A DNA stretch of 64,000 nt from Sphingobium lactosutens (GTDB taxonomy: Bacteria > Pseudomonadota > Alphaproteobacteria > Sphingomonadales > Sphingomonadaceae). A model generated the notes under the pieces. That model saw nothing but the letters and a program-made list of their open reading frames with translations, had not been told where the DNA came from and ran no database searches. The DNA lies in the NCBI RefSeq assembly GCF_013393185.1, contig NZ_QJQX01000085.1, positions 95,034-159,033 of the forward strand, given 5' to 3'. Every line of letters starts with the position of its first letter. Position 1 is the stretch's first letter. The translations under genes and the position numbers were made by a program. This document shows positions 1-8,240 of this stretch, in pieces.

Positions 1-487
1 TGTAATTCTCATCCTTCACATGGGGAAAGTCCCAGCGGCAGGGAATAGACTTCAATCCTCCTTCAATAGTCCAGGTCCAGCCATGATAGGGGCAGCGCAG
101 TTCCGTCGCGAAGCCGGCGCTGTCGGAAGGACGCAACTGCGTGCCACGATGCAGACAGGCATTGTGGAAGGCGCGCAGCACATCGTCATCGCCCCGCATG
201 ATGAGCAAAGAATGGGGGCCGATATCATAGGTCACATAGTCCCCCGCTTCGCGCACTTCTTCGACACGGCATGCCCATTGCCAGACGCGCGGCCATAATT
301 TGCGCATCTCCAGTTCGAAAAATTCTCGCGAGGTGTAACGATCGAAGGCAATGTCCTCATCGCCCTGAAATTCGTAGGACTCGGTCAGCAGCGCAGGCGG
401 CACATCGCACCCGTCGGCCAGGATCAGGTCGCGCGTGCTGGGGCCGGGGCAGCGATGCTCGCCGGGTTTCAAGTCGAGCGTTTCCAT
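1..487 (-). CDS. Rieske non-heme iron oxygenase alpha subunit, C-terminal part cut by window edge
   Basis: Only the first 162 residues are in the window; the gene runs off the left edge. The Rieske [2Fe-2S] ligands are visible: CLH (C111, H113) and CPYH (C132, H135). The catalytic iron domain lies outside. Such proteins hydroxylate or demethylate hydrophobic or aromatic substrates using electrons from a separate reductase. It is closely similar to the Rieske protein at 21798-23186: both have a CRWDFP motif after the cluster, so they are probable paralogues. The ATG at 485-487 follows a GGAG-type site. A palindrome lies 57-79 bases upstream. It is the first gene of a leftward transcript. Confidence 0.9.
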   Translation of the reverse strand, partial: METLDLKPGEHRCPGPSTRDLILADGCDVPPALLTESYEFQGDEDIAFDRYTSREFFELEMRKLWPRVWQWACRVEEVREAGDYVTYDIGPHSLLIMRGDDDVLRAFHNACLHRGTQLRPSDSAGFATELRCPYHGWTWTIEGGLKSIPCRWDFPHVKDENY

Positions 488-543
488 ATAAGGCTCCTTG
501 TCCCAAGTGGCGCCGACTGCCGCCGCGCTCACCTGTCAAATAC

Positions 544-566
544 AGGCCAGTCGGATTGTTTTATGC
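544..566. promoter_or_regulatory. Candidate operator, type A palindrome (CCANNTGG core with A/T arms)
   Basis: The core CCAGTCGG is followed by ATTGTTTTATGCC. Read on the minus strand it contains GCATAAAACAATCC, which is also present at 4428-4460. It lies between the Rieske start at 487 and the SnoaL stop at 585, so it would act on the leftward Rieske gene. The role is inferred from recurrence only. Confidence 0.45.
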
Positions 567-584
567 CCCTTGGCCCGGCCGGGG

Positions 585-1097
585 TCAAGTGAACAGCAGG
601 CTGGCACTCGGATCCTGCTCTCTTCTACCGCCGCGCAGCGCCTCGGGCGTGCGGTCGAACCAAGCGTCCGAAGCCGCATCCGTTCGAGTCCAGTCGACAA
701 CCTCACGGCGCTGCGAGATGCGCCAGATGCCGTCGCGGCAGGTGTAGCGATCAAGATAGCGCCCGGCGATCAGCAGGTCGTCGCCGCCCGCCTCCGCAAT
801 ACGCCGGTGCCAGGCCAGAAAGTAGATTTCGCCATGCCCCTCCGCCCCATCGACGACGATGTGCATCTGGCCGATCATATGGTGGGTCGCGGCATAGCGC
901 TCCGCCAGAAGTTGTTGGGCGAAAGCCACGAAATCGGCGCCTGATCCTGTAAAAAAGCCATAATCGACGGTCGCGTCGTCATGGAAGGCGGAGCGTTGCA
1001 GCGCCGCGTTCAGCCTGTCTTGCCCGCGCATGTAGCGGAACAGGCAATCCTCGATCTGTTGGCGGGCCAGAAGTCCGGCGATCTTCTCCTCGTCCAT
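585..1097 (-). CDS. SnoaL-like (NTF2 fold) protein, 170 aa
   Basis: A small alpha+beta cone protein of the SnoaL-like/NTF2 superfamily, typically a cyclase, dehydratase, isomerase or small oxygenase subunit. The C-terminal signature GRYLD...W(R/K)I...R....DW is shared with the products at 2453-2953 and 21241-21801, so these are paralogues. The start ATG at 1095-1097 is preceded by a strong AGGAGG site; an upstream extension would run through the divergent promoter. It is divergent from the MFS gene at 1180 with only about 80 bases between them. The reaction is unknown. Ring-hydroxylating dioxygenase beta subunits share this fold, so a subunit role beside the Rieske gene is possible but unproven. 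Confidence 0.8.
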   Translation of the reverse strand: MDEEKIAGLLARQQIEDCLFRYMRGQDRLNAALQRSAFHDDATVDYGFFTGSGADFVAFAQQLLAERYAATHHMIGQMHIVVDGAEGHGEIYFLAWHRRIAEAGGDDLLIAGRYLDRYTCRDGIWRISQRREVVDWTRTDAASDAWFDRTPEALRGGRREQDPSASLLFT

Positions 1098-1144
1098 CCT
1101 TCCTCCTTGCGAACCGCAATCTTTGGGTCTAGCTCTGACAAAAA

Positions 1145-1160
1145 TGATAACGCGGGATAG
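1145..1160. promoter_or_regulatory. Candidate operator, type C (TGATAACGCGGG)
   Basis: TGATAACGCGGGATAG lies in the divergent gap between the SnoaL gene (start 1097) and the MFS gene (start 1180). Its first 12 bases are identical to the reverse complement of part of 26762-26781. It is interpreted as a shared regulator site. Confidence 0.45.
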
Positions 1161-1179
1161 TTTCAAGGAGAGCGGCTCG

Positions 1180-2460
1180 GTGTCAAGCGGGAAATCATCC
1201 ACGGCCGGCCGCATCAAAGCGCCCAATTACGTGCTCGCGCTGCTGTTCGCTGCCTATGTGCTGAACTTCCTCGACCGCCAACTACTCACCTTGCTGCTGA
1301 ACGACATCAAGCGGGACCTGGGCCTTTCCGACCAGCAGCTCGGGCTTGCCAGCGGGACTTCCTTCGCCCTTCTCTACGTTATCGCCAGCGTTCCGGTGGC
1401 GCATCTGGCGGACCGCTGGAACCGGCTGCGCCTGCTCGCCATCTGCATCGCGCTCTGGAGCGTGATGACGGCGGCCTGTGGCGCGGTCCGCACCTTTCCG
1501 CAACTGTTGCTGGCGCGCATGGGTGTCGCGATCGGCGAGTCGGGCGGAATGCCCGCGTCCCTCTCCCTGATCGCCGATCTTTTCCCCCGATCAGTGCGGG
1601 CGACCAAGCTCGGCATCTATTTCGCGGCGGCGGCGGTCGGCACGATGCTGTCCTATGTCGTGGGCGGCTATGCCAATGTCCTGCTGGGCTGGCGCATGAC
1701 CTTCTTCCTCTTCGCCGCGCCGGGCATCATCCTGGCGCTGCTGATCCATTTCACGACGAGCGAGCCGCCGCGCGGCCTGTATGACGAGGTGGCGGACGCC
1801 CCGGCGGACACGTCCTTGTGGCGGGCGCTGGGACGGCTCTGGGCCATGCCTTTGTTTCGGTGGCTGTGTCTTGCCTATGCCGGGGCCAATTTCTCGATGT
1901 ACAGCCTGATCAGCTGGGTGCCCGCGCTGGCGCTGCGCGTGTTCGAACTTGATACCGCGACAGTGGGACTCGTGCTGGGTGTGTTGACCGGCTTTGTGGT
2001 CGGCATGGCCCAGATCATGGCGGGGATGATCGCCGACCGGCTCGCCCGCCGCAGCGCCGCGGCCCCCCTCTACCTCGTCGCGTTGACGACTGCTGCGATC
2101 GCGGTCCTCATTCCCCTGTGCCTGTTCGCGCCAACCTTCGCAGGCCTCGCGATCGGGTTTACGGCCTGCTACGCGCTCGGCGGCATCTATTCGACCCCCA
2201 GCATCGCCGCGCTCCAGGCGCAATTGCCGCCTGACTTGCGCGCCAAGGCGGCGGCGATCCTGTTCATGCTCGGCACCTTGGCGGGCCTTGGCATCGGCCC
2301 CGCCGTGGTGGGTGCGCTCAGCGACCATTTCGCGCCGACGCATGGAGGCGGCAGCTTGCGCTATGCCCTTCTGATCCTCTCCCCGGTCGCGCTGCTCACC
2401 GCCCTGCTCTTTTTCATGGCGGGCCTGCGCCTGCGCAAGGAGGCCCTCGCTCATGACTGA
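1180..2460 (+). CDS. MFS transporter, spinster-like, 426 aa
   Basis: A major facilitator superfamily permease with about 12 hydrophobic segments. The first membrane helix ends in NFLDRQ, typical of the spinster-type MFS proteins common in sphingomonad catabolic clusters. It probably imports the growth substrate or an intermediate; substrate and direction are not readable from sequence. GTG at 1180 is chosen because AAGGAG lies 9 bases upstream. The in-frame ATG at 1144 has no ribosome site and would place the start inside the type C palindrome. The stop overlaps the next gene by 8 bases, so translational coupling is likely. Confidence 0.87.
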   Translation: MSSGKSSTAGRIKAPNYVLALLFAAYVLNFLDRQLLTLLLNDIKRDLGLSDQQLGLASGTSFALLYVIASVPVAHLADRWNRLRLLAICIALWSVMTAACGAVRTFPQLLLARMGVAIGESGGMPASLSLIADLFPRSVRATKLGIYFAAAAVGTMLSYVVGGYANVLLGWRMTFFLFAAPGIILALLIHFTTSEPPRGLYDEVADAPADTSLWRALGRLWAMPLFRWLCLAYAGANFSMYSLISWVPALALRVFELDTATVGLVLGVLTGFVVGMAQIMAGMIADRLARRSAAAPLYLVALTTAAIAVLIPLCLFAPTFAGLAIGFTACYALGGIYSTPSIAALQAQLPPDLRAKAAAILFMLGTLAGLGIGPAVVGALSDHFAPTHGGGSLRYALLILSPVALLTALLFFMAGLRLRKEALAHD

Positions 2461-2953
2461 CGAACTGCTTCAGCGCCTCGCTGCGCATCAGGAAATCACG
2501 ACCCTGCTCCACCGCTATGCGCGGGGCATCGACCGCTGCGATGAGGCAACCCTGCTTTCCGTCTGGGCGGAGAGTGCGGAGGCAAACTATGGATCGGGCT
2601 GGGAGGATGCGCGCGATTGGTGCCGGGGAGTGCTGGGGCGGCTGCGCTCCATGACCGCGACCATGCATGCGCTTTCCAACATCATCATCGATATAGAGGG
2701 CGATCGGGCGAGTGCCGAGACCTATTGCCAGGCCTATCATCTCTTGCCCGGCCCGCAGCGCATGATCGTGGGCGGCCGCTATCTCGACGCGCTGAAGCGC
2801 ACTCCGCAAGGATGGAAAATCCATCGCCGCCGCTATGTCATGGATTGGAACGAGACCGAGCCCTCCAAGGCGATTTTCGGGCAGGGAGTGTTCGCCCGGT
2901 TCACCACGCTGGGCGGACGCCATCCCGATGACCCGCTCTACCAAACGGAATGA
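2453..2953 (+). CDS. SnoaL-like (NTF2 fold) protein, 166 aa
   Basis: Paralogue of the products at 585-1097 and 21241-21801. It shares an N-terminal helix with HRYARGIDRCDE and the later GRYLDA...W.I.RR..MDWN block. The ATG sits within the end of the MFS gene (8-base overlap) behind AGGAGG, so the two are probably co-translated. The likely role is a small cyclase, dehydratase or isomerase, or an oxygenase-associated protein acting on a pathway intermediate. Pairing of transporter and SnoaL gene suggests both act on the same compound. No catalytic residue can be assigned with confidence. Confidence 0.82.
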   Translation: MTDELLQRLAAHQEITTLLHRYARGIDRCDEATLLSVWAESAEANYGSGWEDARDWCRGVLGRLRSMTATMHALSNIIIDIEGDRASAETYCQAYHLLPGPQRMIVGGRYLDALKRTPQGWKIHRRRYVMDWNETEPSKAIFGQGVFARFTTLGGRHPDDPLYQTE

Positions 2954-2987
2954 ACAAAGAAACTGCTGGCCGCATCAGAAAATAAAT

Positions 2988-3012
2988 CATATAACGCGTG
3001 TGATAATTTGAC
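2988..3012. promoter_or_regulatory. Candidate operator, type C (CATATAACGCG)
   Basis: TCATATAACGCGTGTGATAATT lies about 75-95 bases upstream of the second MFS gene. TCATATAACGCG recurs exactly at 33541-33552 upstream of the sulfatase. The right part contains TGATAA, giving partial dyad symmetry. Confidence 0.45.
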
Positions 3013-3083
3013 TTCGCCTCAGCGAAGCCTATCATGCGGAAGATCCGGCGCGCTCGCGCACCGGGAGCGAGGTGAGGATGAGA

Positions 3084-4433
3084 ATGACGGAAGGCAGGCA
3101 GGCGCTCGAGGAGCATAGCTATCCGCCCCCCAGCACCAGCTGGCGCGCCGTCGCGGTCCTAACGACGCTCTACTGGTTCGGCACGCTCGACCGGCAGGTG
3201 GCTGCGCTGCTGCTGCCCTTGATCAAGGCAGACCTCAACCTCACCGATTCGCAGGTCAGCCTGATTCCCGGCCTCGCCTTTGGCCTTGCCTTCATGCTGA
3301 TGAGCCTGCCGATCGGCTGGCTGGTCGATCGTATCAGCCGCCGAGCCATTCTATTCGTCGGCGTGATCATGTGGAGCCTCGCCGCGATGGGATCGGGGCT
3401 CAGCCGCACCTTCGGCCAGCTTTTCGGCGCGCGCGTCGTCGTCGGGGCCAGCGAAGCGACGATCAACCCCACGGCCTACAGCCTGCTCAGCGATTTCTTC
3501 CCGCCCGCAAAGCTCACCCTGCCCATGTCGATCTTTACCTTGGGCGGCAACCTTGGCAGCGGCACATCCTTCATGCTGGGCGGCATGGTCATCGCACTGG
3601 TCAGCAGCGCGGGTGGCGTCACACTCCCCGTCTTCGGCACGCTGGCGGGCTGGCAAGCGGCCTTCGTCGTCACCGGCCTTCCCGGCCTACTGCTCGCCTT
3701 CCTGGTGTGGACCTTCCCCGAAACGCGTCGGCGCAAAGCTCAGACGCCAGTCGCCGAGCCATCGACTTTCGGTGAGCTTGGCCGCCATTATCGCCGCTTT
3801 CCCGCATTCTATGTGCTGCACCATCTGGGGATCGCCATGATCATGGCCTTCGCCGTGGGTATCCAGTCCTGGAACTCCGCCTATCTGTCGCGCCACTTCG
3901 GCTGGCAGCTGGCCGACATCGGCTTCTGGCTGGGGCTGACGCAGGTGCTGTCATCCTTGCTGGGGCTGTGGTTTCACGGCTGGGCCGTTGACAAGATCTT
4001 CAGCCGGGGCCGGCAAGACGCGCACCTCATCTATTTCGGCGCCATGTGCGCGCTGGCATGCCCGTTCGGCGTCGCGGCCTATCTGATGCCAAGCGCAGTG
4101 GGCACGATCGCCTTCTACAATGTCGCCTATTTCCTGCTGATGGCCTTCGCCAGCATCGGTCCGGCCGCGCTCCAGATCGCGACGCCGCCCCGGCTGCGGG
4201 GCAAGGCAACGGCGGTTTACATGATCGTGCTCAGCATATTGGGCACGATCATGGGCCCGATCATCGTCGCCAGCTTTACCGACCTCCTTTTCCAGGATGA
4301 AGCGAAGCTCGGTTCTTCGATGGCGTTGTTCGCTGGCCTCACGACCGCCATCGGGGCGATATGCTGCTGGGCCGGACGAGCCGCGATGCGCCGCGCCGTC
4401 TCTGCGCAGACCGGGCAGGCACGCACCGCATAA
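3084..4433 (+). CDS. MFS transporter, spinster-like, 449 aa
   Basis: Second major facilitator permease, with the same layout as the one at 1180-2460. The first transmembrane helix carries the TLDRQ motif and 12 hydrophobic segments follow, so it is a paralogue of the same subfamily. It is expected in the inner membrane, importing a pathway substrate or exporting a product. Three starts are possible: GTG 3072, ATG 3078 and ATG 3084. ATG 3084 is preferred because GTGAGG ends 6 bases before it. The stop codon is embedded in the type A palindrome that precedes the next operon, so this gene's end doubles as regulatory DNA. Confidence 0.87.
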   Translation: MTEGRQALEEHSYPPPSTSWRAVAVLTTLYWFGTLDRQVAALLLPLIKADLNLTDSQVSLIPGLAFGLAFMLMSLPIGWLVDRISRRAILFVGVIMWSLAAMGSGLSRTFGQLFGARVVVGASEATINPTAYSLLSDFFPPAKLTLPMSIFTLGGNLGSGTSFMLGGMVIALVSSAGGVTLPVFGTLAGWQAAFVVTGLPGLLLAFLVWTFPETRRRKAQTPVAEPSTFGELGRHYRRFPAFYVLHHLGIAMIMAFAVGIQSWNSAYLSRHFGWQLADIGFWLGLTQVLSSLLGLWFHGWAVDKIFSRGRQDAHLIYFGAMCALACPFGVAAYLMPSAVGTIAFYNVAYFLLMAFASIGPAALQIATPPRLRGKATAVYMIVLSILGTIMGPIIVASFTDLLFQDEAKLGSSMALFAGLTTAIGAICCWAGRAAMRRAVSAQTGQARTA

Positions 4434-4460
4434 AACAATCCATCTGGACTTTTTTATTCC
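4428..4460. promoter_or_regulatory. Candidate operator, type A, long palindrome
   Basis: An imperfect 33-base palindrome: left arm GCATAAAACAATCC, centre AT, right arm CTGGACTTTTTTATTCC. Its right part, TGGACTTTTTTATTCC, is identical to 23254-23269, nineteen kb away. It lies 44 bases before the SnoaL/ABM/Rieske operon start at 4504 and overlaps the stop of the preceding MFS gene. Confidence 0.55.
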
Positions 4461-4503
4461 AGAAGCCGATAACGGCATGATATAAGGGACATGGGAGAAA
4501 GCG

Positions 4504-4905
4504 ATGTTTGCTGGGCCCGAACGGGACAGGCTGATGATCCGCGAACTCATCGACAATTATGGCGATGCGGTCGCCCGGCGCGATGCGCAGGCGTGGGGCG
4601 AATGCTGGGCGGAAGACGCCGTCTGGCGCTTCGGCGGCCGGGAAGTCAACGGGCGTGAGGCGATCGTTTCCACCTGGCACGGCGCGATGGCGCAATATAG
4701 CGCGCTCGCCTTCATGGCTTTCCCCGGTTCGATTTCCATCGAAGGCGACCGCGCCACCGTGCGCACCCATACTTTTGAGCATCTGGTCCCGGTGGACGGC
4801 CCCGTTCGCGTGCAGGCCGGCATCTATGAAGACCAGCTGGTGCAGCGCGACGGCCGATGGCTATTCGCGGAGCGCCGCTTCAACCCTCGGGAGATCCGAT
4901 CATGA
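4504..4905 (+). CDS. SnoaL-like (NTF2 fold) protein, 133 aa
   Basis: A short SnoaL-like domain protein. It opens with ERDRLMIRELIDNYGDAV, then CWAEDAVWRF and the EGDRATVRTH strand typical of the NTF2/SnoaL fold. It is more distant from the other three SnoaL proteins of the window. The ATG at 4504 follows GGGAG by 6-7 bases. It is the first gene of a plus-strand operon with an ABM-domain protein (4-base ATGA overlap) and a Rieske oxygenase. It may be a small accessory enzyme for the oxygenated product; the reaction is unknown. Confidence 0.8.
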   Translation: MFAGPERDRLMIRELIDNYGDAVARRDAQAWGECWAEDAVWRFGGREVNGREAIVSTWHGAMAQYSALAFMAFPGSISIEGDRATVRTHTFEHLVPVDGPVRVQAGIYEDQLVQRDGRWLFAERRFNPREIRS

Positions 4906-5261
4906 CCATCCTTATCTGGGCGCAGATGGACCTGCCGCCCGAACATGCCCACCGTATCATCGACGAAGCCAGGCCGCTGATCGACGCGGCTCTCGAAGAG
5001 CCGGGCTGCGAAGCCTATACCTGGTCACACGACCCCTTCACCCCCGGCCGCGTCAATGTTTTCGAACGCTGGACGAGCGAAGAGGCGCTGGCGGCCCACT
5101 TCAAGAACCCGGCCTATACGGAAATGGGCAAGCAGATCCGCTCGGCGGGACCTATCGTGGCGCAAAGCCGCAAGTTCCGGGTCGATGCCGACGGGCCCAT
5201 CTATGATGAAACCCGGACCCCGCGCGCCGATTTCTTCCATCTGTCAGCGGACGCACAATAA
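4902..5261 (+). CDS. ABM-domain (antibiotic biosynthesis monooxygenase-like) protein, 119 aa
   Basis: A dimeric alpha-beta barrel protein of the ABM family. Visible traits are the opening TILIWAQMDLPP strand, EPGCEAYTWSHDP, and the FERWTSEEALAAHFKNPAY motif characteristic of the family. Members are small cofactor-free monooxygenases or heme/quinone-handling proteins; the substrate here is unknown. The ATG at 4902 overlaps the preceding SnoaL stop as ATGA, implying translational coupling. It is followed after 14 bases by the Rieske gene, so it probably acts on the same intermediate. Confidence 0.8.
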   Translation: MTILIWAQMDLPPEHAHRIIDEARPLIDAALEEPGCEAYTWSHDPFTPGRVNVFERWTSEEALAAHFKNPAYTEMGKQIRSAGPIVAQSRKFRVDADGPIYDETRTPRADFFHLSADAQ

Positions 5262-5275
5262 TCAGGAGAAGGCCA

Positions 5276-6502
5276 ATGGCCGACGACATCGCCACCGCGC
5301 CTTCATCCCCCGCTCCGGACGCCGCCGCCGCCGCCCGGCGCGCGGAATCCCATTACGGCCTGCGCCGCCGAACGCTTGACCGGATGCGCAGCAAGACGAC
5401 GGACCTCGACCAGTCGCCGATGCGCATCGATCCGCGCATCTATACCGACCCTGCCTATTTCGAGCGGGAACGGCAGACGCTGTTCCGCGAAACGCCGATT
5501 TTGGCCGGGCTGTCGATGGACGTAGCCGAGCCGGGCGACATGATGCTGTTCGACGCGCTGGGACCGTCGATCCTCATCACCCGCGACAAGGAAGGGAAGG
5601 TCAACGCCTTCCTCAACATGTGCATGCACCGCGCGGCAAAGCTGGTCACGGAGTGCAACCGCCGCACGCGGATGACCTGCCGCTTTCATGGCTGGACCTA
5701 CGACCTTCAGGGGAAGCTGATCGGCCAGCCAGGCAAGGAAGGGTTCGAAGGCATCGAGCGCGCCGAACTCGGCCTCATCCGCGTGCCCGTCGCGGAGTGG
5801 AAGGGCATGATCTTCGTGCGGGCCACGCCCGGTGGGGCGCCGATCGACGTCGCCGACCATCTGGGCGACTTCGGGGATGAGCTTGCGGCGCTGCAACTGG
5901 AAAAAGCCAAACCCGTGGCCGCCAGCCGCATCGAATGCGATGCGAACTGGAAATATGCCTATGACACTTATGGCGAAAGCTACCACTTCGCCTCGCTGCA
6001 TCCCACGACGATCGGTGCGCTCGCCTTCAGCAACATCATGGTCTACGATCCGTTCGACAATGGCCATTGCCGCCTCGGCTTCCCGCGCGAGGAGTTTATG
6101 GATTATGCCGATCAGGATGAGGCTGACTGGCCGCATACCGACTATGGCGGCCTTTACATGCTGTTCCCCAACGTCTCCATCAATGTGAACAGCATGAAGG
6201 GCGGCGGGCAGTTCTACGGGATTTCCCGCGTCTTTCCGGGTGATCAGGTCAACCGCAGCTTCTCGCTGCTAAATACCTATCAGCCCGCGCATAGTTCTCA
6301 CGCGGATGAGATCGATCGCTGGCGGGAAATGCACGACTTCATCCAACATGTTGTGTCGAGCGAGGACTATAGCGTCTCACGCGACGGGCAGGATAATTTG
6401 CAATGGGCGCCGGAAGGCTTCCGCACCACATTGGGCCGGAACGAGATCGCACTCCAGCATTTCCACCGCCGTATGGCGTCTATCATGGGTGCGTCCGCCT
6501 GA
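5276..6502 (+). CDS. Rieske non-heme iron oxygenase alpha subunit, 408 aa
   Basis: A complete alpha subunit. Rieske ligands are CMH (C116, H118) and CRFH (C135, H138). The mononuclear iron site follows in NWKYAYDTYGESYHFASLH, with H237 and H242 as probable ligands. It expects electrons from a separate ferredoxin and reductase, neither of which is nearby. The ATG at 5276 has CAGGAGAAGG upstream. It is last in the operon SnoaL-ABM-Rieske. The family hydroxylates or O/N-demethylates aromatic and polycyclic substrates; which applies here cannot be told. It is divergent in sequence from the other four Rieske proteins of the window. Confidence 0.92.
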   Translation: MADDIATAPSSPAPDAAAAARRAESHYGLRRRTLDRMRSKTTDLDQSPMRIDPRIYTDPAYFERERQTLFRETPILAGLSMDVAEPGDMMLFDALGPSILITRDKEGKVNAFLNMCMHRAAKLVTECNRRTRMTCRFHGWTYDLQGKLIGQPGKEGFEGIERAELGLIRVPVAEWKGMIFVRATPGGAPIDVADHLGDFGDELAALQLEKAKPVAASRIECDANWKYAYDTYGESYHFASLHPTTIGALAFSNIMVYDPFDNGHCRLGFPREEFMDYADQDEADWPHTDYGGLYMLFPNVSINVNSMKGGGQFYGISRVFPGDQVNRSFSLLNTYQPAHSSHADEIDRWREMHDFIQHVVSSEDYSVSRDGQDNLQWAPEGFRTTLGRNEIALQHFHRRMASIMGASA

Positions 6503-6542
6503 CCCACCAGGCTGATCATCGACAGGCGGAGCGGACCCCGGT

Positions 6543-7679
6543 TCAACGCCTGTTGATGATGCCGGGGCCGATATCGGCGACCTTGGTACAGCCGGTCAGT
6601 GCCATGGCGATTCGCATTTCCGTTTCCAGTAGGGCGATCATGCGGCGCACGCCCACTTCTCCCGCCGCGGCCAGGGCATAAAGCCAGGGCCGGCCAGCCA
6701 TCACCGCATCCGCGCCCAGCGCAATCATGCGCACGATGTCGAGGCCGGTGCGGACGCCTCCGTCCACCAGCAGCGGAACCTTGCCTTCGAGCGCCGCCGC
6801 GATCGACGGCAGCGCCTGCGCCGTGGACGCCACCCCATCCAGTTGCCGTCCGCCATGATTGGACACGACCAGCGCGTCCGCGCCATGTTCGACCGCGCGG
6901 CGGGCGTCGTCCGGTTCCAATATGCCTTTAACAATGAGCGGGCCGTCCCACAGCGACCGCACCCAGGACAATGCATCCCAGTCGACCGACGCATCCATAT
7001 TGGCCTGCGTCCAAGCCATGCAACCAGTCATTCCCGTGCCGGGGCCCAGATAGCGCACGACATTGCCCAGCGAGTGCGGGCGTCCGAACAAGCCGACATT
7101 CACCGCCCAGCGTGGCCGCACCATGGCCTGCGTCAGCCGCCGAACCTGCCCCGTCAAACCGGGGTGGTACAGCCCCGAATGCGCGTCGCGCCATCGCGGG
7201 CCAAGGATCGGCACATCGACGGTCAGCACCAGCGCCGGGCTGCCGATTGCGCGCGCCCGGCTCACCATATCCTCCACGAACCGGCGGTCGCGCACCATGT
7301 AAAGCTGGAACCAGCATGCGCCTCCAACGCTGACCTCGTCCAAGGGGCAGATGGATGTCGATGACAGGGTGAACCCCACTTTCGCCGCGCGTGCGGCCCG
7401 CGCGGCCATCACCTCTCCCCGCCGCGCCGCCATCCCGGCCAAGCCAACGGGGCTTAGCGCGAGGGGAATGGACCAGTCCTGGCCCAGAAAGCGCGTCGCG
7501 GTGTCGATCGCGCTCACATCCCGCAGCGCCCATTGCCGAAGCTCCACGGCTCCCAAATCCTCGATATTCCGTCGCGCTGTCCGCCCATCGAAGGCGGCGC
7601 CATCGAAATATTCGAACAGGAAATGGGGCAGGCGGCTGCGGGCGATGGCGCGAAAATCGGCAGCAGTCGCTATGCTCAT
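6543..7679 (-). CDS. FMN-dependent alpha-hydroxyacid dehydrogenase/oxidase (LldD-like), 378 aa
   Basis: A TIM-barrel flavoenzyme of the L-lactate dehydrogenase/mandelate dehydrogenase/glycolate oxidase family; it oxidises a 2-hydroxyacid to a 2-oxoacid. Seen: SPVGLAG, SSTSICPLDEV, WFQLYM, then SNHGGRQLDG containing the catalytic His, and DGGVRTGLDI plus ADAVMAGRPWLY for phosphate binding. The length is normal. The ATG at 7677-7679 has only a weak ribosome site; it lies 33 bases after the VOC gene stop in the operon Rieske-VOC-dehydrogenase. With the downstream 2-oxoacid dehydrogenase it could convert a hydroxyacid side-chain fragment, which is inference. Confidence 0.9.
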   Translation of the reverse strand: MSIATAADFRAIARSRLPHFLFEYFDGAAFDGRTARRNIEDLGAVELRQWALRDVSAIDTATRFLGQDWSIPLALSPVGLAGMAARRGEVMAARAARAAKVGFTLSSTSICPLDEVSVGGACWFQLYMVRDRRFVEDMVSRARAIGSPALVLTVDVPILGPRWRDAHSGLYHPGLTGQVRRLTQAMVRPRWAVNVGLFGRPHSLGNVVRYLGPGTGMTGCMAWTQANMDASVDWDALSWVRSLWDGPLIVKGILEPDDARRAVEHGADALVVSNHGGRQLDGVASTAQALPSIAAALEGKVPLLVDGGVRTGLDIVRMIALGADAVMAGRPWLYALAAAGEVGVRRMIALLETEMRIAMALTGCTKVADIGPGIINRR

Positions 7680-7712
7680 TTGCTGGCTTTCAGAGAGGAA
7701 GCGCGGCCGCGA

Positions 7713-8240
7713 TCAGCCAAAGTAGCGCACCGGGTCGCTGCCATCCCAGCCTACCGACTCCGCCTTGATCCGCGCGAAGCGGCTAAGCATGCCCTCGTTG
7801 GGCTGGATTATCTCCAGCAGCGTCCCCGGCCCTCCGCCGGTATCCACATAAAGCACGCCCCAACCCTCGCCCGGAATTTCCTGGACGATCGTCATGCCGG
7901 CCTCTTCGGAAATGCGGCGCGCTTCCTGTATGTCCTCGACCAGGATGCAGCTGTGATTGACGCCTTCGCGGCCCGCGTCGCGCCATTCCTTATAGACGGA
8001 TGGCGCATCATTATGCTGCTCGATCAGTTCGATCTGGATATCGCCCCAATAGGCGATCGCCACCGTGAAGACAGCGGTCGTCGGCTCGCCCCGATATCGC
8101 ATGGTCGGCACCGACAGGCGCGGCTGCAAGTAGAAGGGGCCGACCCCCATCACCTGCGTCCAGTATCGCAGCGCCCTTTCGAAATCCTCGGGGACAAAGG
8201 CGATCTGCATGACTTGCCCCAGCTTCGTCAAATGCGTCAT
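7713..8240 (-). CDS. VOC superfamily (glyoxalase/dioxygenase-like) protein, 175 aa
   Basis: Vicinal oxygen chelate fold: two beta-alpha-beta-beta-beta modules. Possible metal ligands are Q in QVMQIAFV (replacing the usual His), E in IQIELIEQ, H in VNHSCILV and E in LLEII. The Gln at position one resembles methylmalonyl-CoA epimerase-like VOC proteins rather than extradiol dioxygenases. It may be an epimerase, lyase or ring-opening enzyme. Its ATG overlaps the upstream Rieske stop as ATGA (8237-8240), so the two are coupled. The substrate is unknown. Confidence 0.84.
   Translation of the reverse strand: MTHLTKLGQVMQIAFVPEDFERALRYWTQVMGVGPFYLQPRLSVPTMRYRGEPTTAVFTVAIAYWGDIQIELIEQHNDAPSVYKEWRDAGREGVNHSCILVEDIQEARRISEEAGMTIVQEIPGEGWGVLYVDTGGGPGTLLEIIQPNEGMLSRFARIKAESVGWDGSDPVRYFG

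Noticed and set aside
1591..2454. Long minus-strand open frame opposite the first MFS gene
   Set aside because: Gln/Arg/Gly-rich shadow of a high-GC gene, no ribosome site and no family pattern.
5303..6136. Minus-strand open frame opposite the Rieske gene at 5276
   Set aside because: Shadow frame; the plus strand carries complete Rieske motifs.
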